A DNA stretch of 64,000 nt, taken from contig JAFBJZ010000891.1 of assembly GCA_016785225.1 (NCBI GenBank), positions 310,001 to 374,000 on the forward strand. The letters are read 5' to 3'. The first letter of the stretch is position 1, and each line of letters begins with the position of its first letter. This document shows, one piece after another, positions 57,209 through 64,000 of the stretch. This DNA is from Psettodes erumei (Eukaryota > Chordata > Actinopteri > Pleuronectiformes > Psettodidae). Under the pieces are notes generated by a model that had not been told where the DNA came from, ran no database searches, and saw only the letters and a program-made list of their open reading frames with translations. Position numbers and translations under genes: made by a program.

Positions 57209-59089
57209 TTTATTGCGTGTACAAAAAGTAGTTCAACAACAGTTAATCGTGAAGACTAACATTTACCCCCACCCCCAACCCCAGGTGTTTGAATTTCTCA
57301 TCAGAATAAACAGTCACATTTAAATAACAGAGCACATCAGTCCCCCCAAGATCAAACTGGTTAAAACTGTGATGTCAATCAAGTTTTAACAAAGAACACA
57401 CCGATGATCATGCATACTAATATGCAACAAACAAATAATGTCCATCCAAGGAAAGGATGTTTTGTTAAGGTTGAAACTTAATTATTTGACTTTGGTTTTG
57501 TTCTATATTAAATGAAAACACTCTTCATGAAAACTGCAGTGATTGGGAGGATTAACATTGGCAGTTGGCAAAAACAAATAAGAGAGTCTCTAAAATATTG
57601 CAGGCATCAGTTGAGTTTGCATGAATTCTTGTGGTAGAACTGAAAGACTTCCTGGAGGGACTGAATCGCCATGATATATCAAAATCAAAATAAGTACTAT
57701 CTGAATAGTCAGTTAACACCGCCAGGCTTCTTCTAATTGGCATGCTCAACATTGGTTACTAATCAGTTATTAGACCAGAAGTAATTGCTTCTGTCAATAT
57801 GAAACACAGTACAGGATCGTTCATTGTTTTATCAAAATCCTGATATAGATAGAATAACAGAAGAGTCATCAACACCCAGCCTAAATCAGCCCAGAAATTC
57901 TACACACAAAATAATAAATGAAATATTTCATGTAAATAAAGTGATTACATACAGTATCGCTATAGAAAAATAACTAGCAATGGAAAGCACGGCATACAAA
58001 CACACAAGTAAAAGTTTGCTAAGATGGCAGACAAGGCGTGGAGAGCAACACTCACAGTGTAGTGTGGTCTGAAAGTGTTGTTTCCACTCTTCACTTTCAA
58101 CAAAGGAGGCCAAGTAATGTCAATTTAAGATCTGGATCAATGGGTTGAGGTGCAGAGAGTGTCTGTAGGCACAAGCTTCCTGTTACTGGTCTGTTCTGCA
58201 GACACTAAAGCGAGCCTGAGGCGCACACGAATGAAATGAAGAGAAAAACCCCACACCCTGATAAAATGGCAGACTGTTTTCAGATTGTAGTGTTAACTCT
58301 GGAGTGGACTTGTTAGAATTATCTGATATCAACTGGTCAGTGTGACTGTACTCACTGCAACTAATGTCACAGGGCAGGCAAGACTTTCCACTGCAGAAAT
58401 GAAATGGTATTAGTCAAACTAAATGTGTAGTGTTTGAGGAGTGTGGCCAGGATCCTGACAGCAGGTTGCACCTGTGGGGGTCTTAGGCCCTGCAGAGGAG
58501 GATTTGACCACTACGTTTACATTTTTTTTAGCACACTCGCATAAGAAAGTATCGTTTCTACAGGCCTTTCAATCATCCCGTAATTTCAACTGCGTGTCAT
58601 CATTCAAGGAAGACGAATCAAAGATACAAAGGAAAATGTATCTGGGTAACTGCACGTGTAATGTTAGACATGGGCAATACTTAAAAACCTCTGTCAGTAA
58701 GAATACTGTTCTCCACTTGTTTTTCATTCATGATATCATTACAGCTCCTCTTTACTTAATCTAAATCGTTACACATGAAGGATGAGAACATAAGACAGCC
58801 AGTGGAGTCATTCACTGACATGCAGAGCACTACCGCTTTATTCAGCTGCGATGCTGCGGTTTGGATCCGGGGTGTCGGGGACTAACAGGGAAATGACTCA
58901 CACTAAAGCAGGCCCAGAAAAGTGGAGAGCAGTAAAAACAGAGCCCATCAGTTCAAACGGTTCTTCCACTGTCTTGAACAATACAAAACACTAAATGATG
59001 AGGTGATGGACAGGATCACATCTGAGAGGATCTAGAAAAAATAGACTGTAGCACGGGGAGATCAAAGCCGTGGATCGGGCAGGAAGACT
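57209..59089 (-). terminator. 3' UTR and poly(A) signals of the lamin gene
   Basis: Minus-strand AATAAA occurs at 58837-58842 (UTR of about 250 nt) and at 57209-57214 (UTR of about 1.9 kb). The distal one is followed by a GT-rich stretch. No coding sequence was found between. Use of both signals is plausible but not shown. Confidence 0.5.
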
Positions 59090-61173
59090 TCACATGATGG
59101 CACACTCTCTGGATGATGCCTTGCCCTGAAGGAGAAACCAAAAAGCTTCAGATGGTCTTCAAAGGCTTTACAGAAAAGTTTTACACTGACACTACACACT
59201 TGGGTTCATGCACTTAGCTGGCAGTTTGAGGTACACCTTGTTAAAATGAAAAGTCTAAAACATCAGTCCAACCCTAAATCCTCCTCCATGATGGTTAGAA
59301 TGTTCACTTTCTGCTGATACTCATCTTCAGACCAGAACCCTTCTGTAGGAAAGGAGCAGCCTCCAGTCTTCACAAGCAACTAGCCATTTCTGCTTTCTAT
59401 GTTCAAACTTGCAGTTGGCCCAGGCTGTACAATGGAGGTGTCATGTCATATCTTGGTTCTTCCCTACACATGCTGTGACCTGTGGGAGTGACCATTCTAC
59501 AACAGGGAGGCTGCATCAGCAGTGTGACCGTCACAAGCACGTCGGTCAGCGTGAACAAGAAAAACAAGTCGACTCACCGTCTGTTCCACTTCCTCCTCCT
59601 CGTCCCCGTTCTCGACCTCCACCTGAGTCTTGGTCACGCTCCTCCTGGCCACCTCCTGCAGGACAGGGGTCAGGCGGCACACGTGAACATCACTCACTGA
59701 ATACACACCGATGCTGGAGTAGACGCACGTGGATATCTGTGTTTACCTCGCCATCAGTGTTGATCAGAGAAGTGACAATGTTGTTTCCTGTGCCCCAGGA
59801 AGCCTGGCTCTTCCACAACAGGTCAGATGGTGGACTGTGGGCCACGCCAGCATCAGCAGACCACACCTGAGTCCACAGTGCACGTAAACACAACATGAGA
59901 ATTGGCTAAAAACAGAGATTTTCTCAGATATTTAAGAGACCATTGTAATACAGTATAAATAAAACCCCCGAATCATTAAACAGGAAGAAAATCATGATTC
60001 AATCACTGAAGTGATTGATCACACGGCACAGTTCGTTCAAGAACAAGACTTACAGCATATGCATCAACTGAGATTGCTCGTCCTCACATAACCACCTGTT
60101 CATGTGACCCTGTTTTCACTGGTCAGAGTTACTGTACAGAACACATTCGTCTTTCACAACACATTACACCACACTCAACAACCAAAAGTCTTTGAGGCTC
60201 AGTAACTCTATGAAGACTCATTCATAACAGGCCACACAGAAACAATTAGCACTTAAATGATTCCTTTATAGAGGGACTAAAAACAGCCACTCACTGACCA
60301 CATTCAATACACTAACACGCAGACACACACAGTGTTTCCTACTTCACGCGTCTCACCGTGACTGACTGGCCGGCCTTGAGGACAAACTTTGGGGAGAACT
60401 TGTAGATGACCTCATCCCCGTCGTCAACCTGTCTCTTCAACCTCCAGCTGCCCAGGGGCTGGTCCTGTAGGACACAACATGGCTTGGCATAGTACAAGTA
60501 CTTTGTGCAGGTGCTTTTCACCTTGAACACCAAACCTGCTGATCCACACATCAGCTCTAACATGATAAACTGTTACGGTTGTCATGGTGATGGCCTCACA
60601 GTCGGTTTCTGTCGCGATCGTGAATTGCTACTAATCTGCCTGTACCTGCTCAGTATCGTTGGTCAGTGTGACGGCATTTCCATCCATGTCGGTGGGTGAT
60701 ATAGTGACTGCTCCACTGGCTGTTGCCTCCTCCGACACCAGCAGCTGCCCCTCTCCTCTTCCCATTTCTGGCACCTCCCTGGCCTCCGCCTCCGCTCTCT
60801 TTCTCTTGGTGGCACGGGAGGAGGAGGATCCCGTTATCCTGGAGACGGTGACTCGAGCCGACGGGCTGTGGGACAGCTTCAGTCTGAAAGAAGCGTGGCG
60901 GTCACCGGCCGGTTACAGGCGGTCCACATTCCATGACACAAATAGGTCTGAGCTGTCCCAGGTTAGCAGAGAGGACAGTTCAGAAGACCATCTGACAGCA
61001 GCTACTACTGAAGTGAAACAACATCAAAATAGATGACCTGCTGTCACTGATCCCAGGTCAGTAAAACCCTCCTCTTCTAACCATGACTAAACAACACGCC
61101 CCCACAATGCTTCCATTACTTTCAAAACAACCTGCTCCTTCAGAGATTTGTGGAAAGATGATATTTGGCACCT

Positions 61174-61211
<38 letters not shown>

Positions 61212-63374
61212 CACCTATGCTCCTCTCCCTCCAGCAGCTTCCTGTATGCGTTGATCTCCATATCGAGGGCGAGCTTCACATCCAGCAGCTCCTGGTACTC
61301 GCTGAGCTGGGCGTTCATCCTCTCTCTAAGCTCGCTCATCTCGTGTTCCTTTGCCTCGATGGCGTGGCGGTGCTTGTCTCGCTCTGCTGATAAGATTTCC
61401 TCCAGCTCTCTGACACGATCCTCAGAGGCAGCCAGCTACAAACACATGCACGAGTCCATCAGCTGGTAAAGCTATCTAACGACACAGTTAATGGCGCTGA
61501 GTGGCAAACGTGTGCTACTCGCATGCATGCAAAGCAGTACCTGTTTCTGCAGGGCAATCAGCTGATAGCCAAGGCTCTCTATTCTCATACGGGACTCCTG
61601 CACCTCCTCCCTGGCTGTGCTCATCGCCTTGTCATTCATCTCTGAGGACACTTTAGCATTATCCAACTAGAAGGAGGCCAAGCAGATAGACTGTGTGTGA
61701 GAGTCAGAGCATCTCATAAAATGTACAAAAGGGAGAAAAAGGATTTATCTCTCACCTTGGACTGGAAGGTGTGCTCCAGTTCTTCCTTATAGAGGGAAAC
61801 CTGCTCATCATGTTGCCTCCTGAGGTCCTGGTGGGATCACACACATCTGATTAATGATAGCTCTCAAATACAGCATGTGATCCCAGCCTTTTACACTGTT
61901 TGCAACTGTAATACTTTTGTCCAACAGGCAGGTGCACTGATGTGTACAGATTAGATTGTGTTACAGCATTAGCATCAACTAATTCTGTCAAAACCAAAAC
62001 CACATCAATGTCTCCTATAATCAAACAGTTAGATGCAAATGTTTGTTGTTTTTTTAAGTGAGATTAAGTAAATACAAAACAGAATTTTCCCAGTGTTTCC
62101 CCAACTTCTGCATACTACTGTGAATATAGTGTGTGAAACTTTCCGTATACTGTTGGTGAATATCATGCTGCAAACTCCCAACATACTGTACCTGTAAAGC
62201 TTGTGCCAGTTTGAACTCGTAGTCCTGTCTGACTCCAGAGTCCACCTCCACGATTCTCTGCTCCTGATGACGCCGGGACTCACGCACCTCCTGCACACAA
62301 AGAGAAAGAAAGCCAGAGAAATGACACAGACGTGACTCCATCAGAGACTGTATTCTGTCATAAACAGTCTGTGTCCACAGATGTTTTCTGGTGGATATGC
62401 TTGCAGCAGAAAATTAAATTGTGACCTGAAGGAGAAACATTAGTTTGAAACAAAAGACACTCAAATCTATTGAATAAAGAGTTACTGAAAAGCACCGCTG
62501 TTTGTGGATTAGCATCTCATTGAATCTAACATTTCTAAAGTTACATTTCATCAATGACAATGGTAATAACTGATCAACTATCTATATCAGTGAAGTCAGG
62601 TCGGTTTCCGCTGGACTCCGCTAACTTGAAATGTGACATTGGAAAGAGAAAAATATCTGATAGGTTCATTGATAATGGAAGTAATGATGAGTGGCTTTCA
62701 CCACACACAAGCCGTACCTCCTCAAACATGCTCTTCCTGAATTCCAGCTCTTCACTCAGGGACTGACAGCGGTTCTCCAAGTCCACACGCATCAGTGTCT
62801 CTGCCTCCAGTTGGCGCTTAGCAACAGCATGGCTGTCCTCTGCCTGAACACCACGTGAAGAAACGTCATGCCAAATATTAGCACAGGGACGCTCCAACAG
62901 AGCTGTATGTGTCGAAACATGTCAACGCTTTCTAGTTTGGTTCTTTTAAACAGGAAGCCCTGCAGTACCCACCTTAGCCAGCAGGCTTTTGACATCAGCC
63001 AGCTCAGAAGTCAGAGCAGCATTCTGGCTCAGAGCTGTCGACAGAGACGCTTCACTCTTGTTCAGCTGGCCTTCCAGAGCACTAGCCCTGGACAGCGCTG
63101 CGGCCAGATCACTGTCCTTCTTCTTGACACTGGAACACAGGGACAGAAGGTACCACCTAAGTCACCCTGTCTCCAGATGCTTACCTGGTCAACATGCTAA
63201 TCTGATCCCAACCAGTGTCAGTAGAGTATCATCTTACCTGCGCGTGGCTTCCTCCAGATCAGCCTGAGCCTTGCCCAGGTCTATCTGGAGCCTGGCTCTG
63301 TCTTTAGCAGTGTCATCCAAAACCCGTCGAGCATCTGCTAACTCCGCCTCATACAGAGCCTTCAGGCCTGTCAC
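59090..63374 (-). CDS. lmnb2: B-type lamin (closest to lamin B2), all but the first exon
   Basis: Lamins are nuclear intermediate filaments that form the lamina. Minus-strand coding exons: 63238-63374, 62973-63129, 62718-62843, 62192-62290, 61756-61827, 61541-61666, 61215-61435, 60646-60883, 60357-60464, 59747-59866, 59578-59655 and 59090-59125. Sizes 157, 126, 126, 221, 108 and 120 match the conserved lamin exon pattern. The rod reads from VTGLKALYEAELADARR (coil 1) to LDVKLALDMEINAYRKLLEG (end of coil 2). A nuclear signal TKRKRAE lies in the 238-nt exon. The Ig-fold tail holds SWRLKRQVDDGDEVIYKFSP and WSADAGVAHSPPSDLLWKSQ. An acidic run NGDEEEEVEQ follows, and a CaaX box CAIM ends the protein. 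AEDSHAVAKRQLE and GVAHSPPS favour B2; CAIM is what mammalian B1 has. The head and early coil 1 lie beyond base 64,000. B-type identity is certain, the paralogue less so. Confidence 0.93.
61175..61207. repeat. (GT)16 microsatellite abutting a lamin 5' splice site
   Basis: On the transcribed strand the intron after the 221-nt exon begins GTGCACGC and runs directly into (AC)16. The repeat starts 7 nt after the splice site. Confidence 0.95.
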
Positions 63375-64000
63375 CTACATACAGGGAGACAAAAAGACAT
63401 TTTCAACAGCAAATCAACTGTATGCAGACAGAAGCGGATCTGCTTTCAGGGACAGGGCAGTGGACATCCGTCAGTACAAGGTGAGTGCTGCACCACAGAC
63501 ACAGCACCTGGTGGAAGAACTTGATCCACAAAGTCAAAGGTGCAGGTTTGAGACATTTCTTGAGCAGCTAATTACTGATGTCACCACATATTTGTTTATC
63601 TGCTCCACCGCTGTGTGACATGACTGTTTAATGCTGCCTGCACCATACAACCGCTCATATAAGCGGTCATCAGCTCACTCGTCACAGTGCCTGAATGCAC
63701 TCTTATCGTCAACTCAAAGCACTTTACATCTGATCTGTCTGTGTATGGTGATTTCCTCAGACTAACTACATCAGGCTTTCAGCAGTACTGAGCAGCAGCT
63801 TGGAACTGGCTTGTTATCAGGCCACATTTCAGTCACTTCGTTCATTTCATATGCCTTCTGATTGTGGCAAGAGAAGCAGGGGAACCTTTACTGTATTAAA
63901 TACTGTGTGAGCACAAAGTAGGGCAGACACACACGATCTGAGGCGGACTGACACTAGGCTCAATGCAAATACAGCACAAAGCAGTATGGTCTGTTGGTGG
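63375..64000 (-). other. Lamin intron continuing beyond the window
   Basis: Upstream of the acceptor at 63375-63376 there is a pyrimidine-rich tract on the minus strand (TGTCTTTTTGTCTCCCTG). No further lamin exon or other gene is seen to the window end. Confidence 0.6.

Noticed and set aside
59263..59379. 38-codon open frame in the last lamin intron on the gene strand (GFWSEDEYQQKVNILTIMEE), with an acceptor-like CCTTTCCTACAG
   Set aside because: The acceptor would put it in a different phase from the preceding exon, giving only 12 other codons before a stop. An open stretch this short occurs often by chance.
1..64000. CRISPR arrays, operons, ribosome binding sites and tRNA genes
   Set aside because: None seen. 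Spliced animal genes and fish transposons rule out a prokaryotic reading, and no cloverleaf with box A and box B was recognised.

Overview
This is vertebrate nuclear DNA, almost certainly from a ray-finned (teleost) fish. Three conserved animal genes with ordinary GT-AG introns lie in tandem on the minus strand. The rest is a mix of mobile elements typical of fish: several Tc1-like transposons, hAT pieces, a DIRS-type element, an R2/R4-like LINE, an L2/Rex-like LINE, a chromodomain Ty3/gypsy element and two degraded endogenous retroviruses. There is no operon structure and no CRISPR array.

Layout. Bases 1-22,283 hold almost only nested mobile elements: a cut-off Tc1 element (1-667), an R2/R4-like LINE (668-2659) ending in a 96-bp hairpin, retrovirus A (about 2949-6700), retrovirus B pol (6744-8113), an L2/Rex-like LINE with its middle deleted (8170-9437), and retrovirus B env-like sequence split by a young chromovirus (9685-14918, TSD GCAAC). 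A rearranged DIRS-like element follows (about 15,629-19,106) and sits in the spacer of a decayed 5S rDNA dimer (19,118-19,982). A Tc1 element (21,057-22,283) closes the region.

Bases 23,849-50,097 are the complete coding region of trappc8. I resolved 29 coding exons with consistent phase, 1449 codons plus stop. The introns carry two Tc1 copies, a hAT piece, an unclassified repeat and CA microsatellites. Bases 52,892-55,326 hold five exons of commd2. The first coding exon was not found, and a 1.65-kb Tc1 element sits 9 bp upstream of the most 5' visible exon, inside its splice acceptor tract. Bases 59,090-63,374 hold the last 12 coding exons of a B-type lamin, most like lamin B2; its first exon lies beyond base 64,000.

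The genes are unrelated housekeeping functions: TRAPP III membrane traffic, Commander endosomal recycling and nuclear lamina. Their shared orientation need not mean shared control. The most informative observations are: a chromovirus whose predicted RNA 5' end matches its own primer-binding site (Tf1-type self-priming); near-identical LTRs around an already broken coding region; a 28-bp filler at a DIRS deletion junction identical to retroviral integrase sequence about 10 kb away; the Tc1 insertion in the commd2 splice acceptor; and CA repeats directly against two 5' splice sites. I did not find a wholly new coding system. Comparisons with human proteins rest on remembered family knowledge, not on a search.
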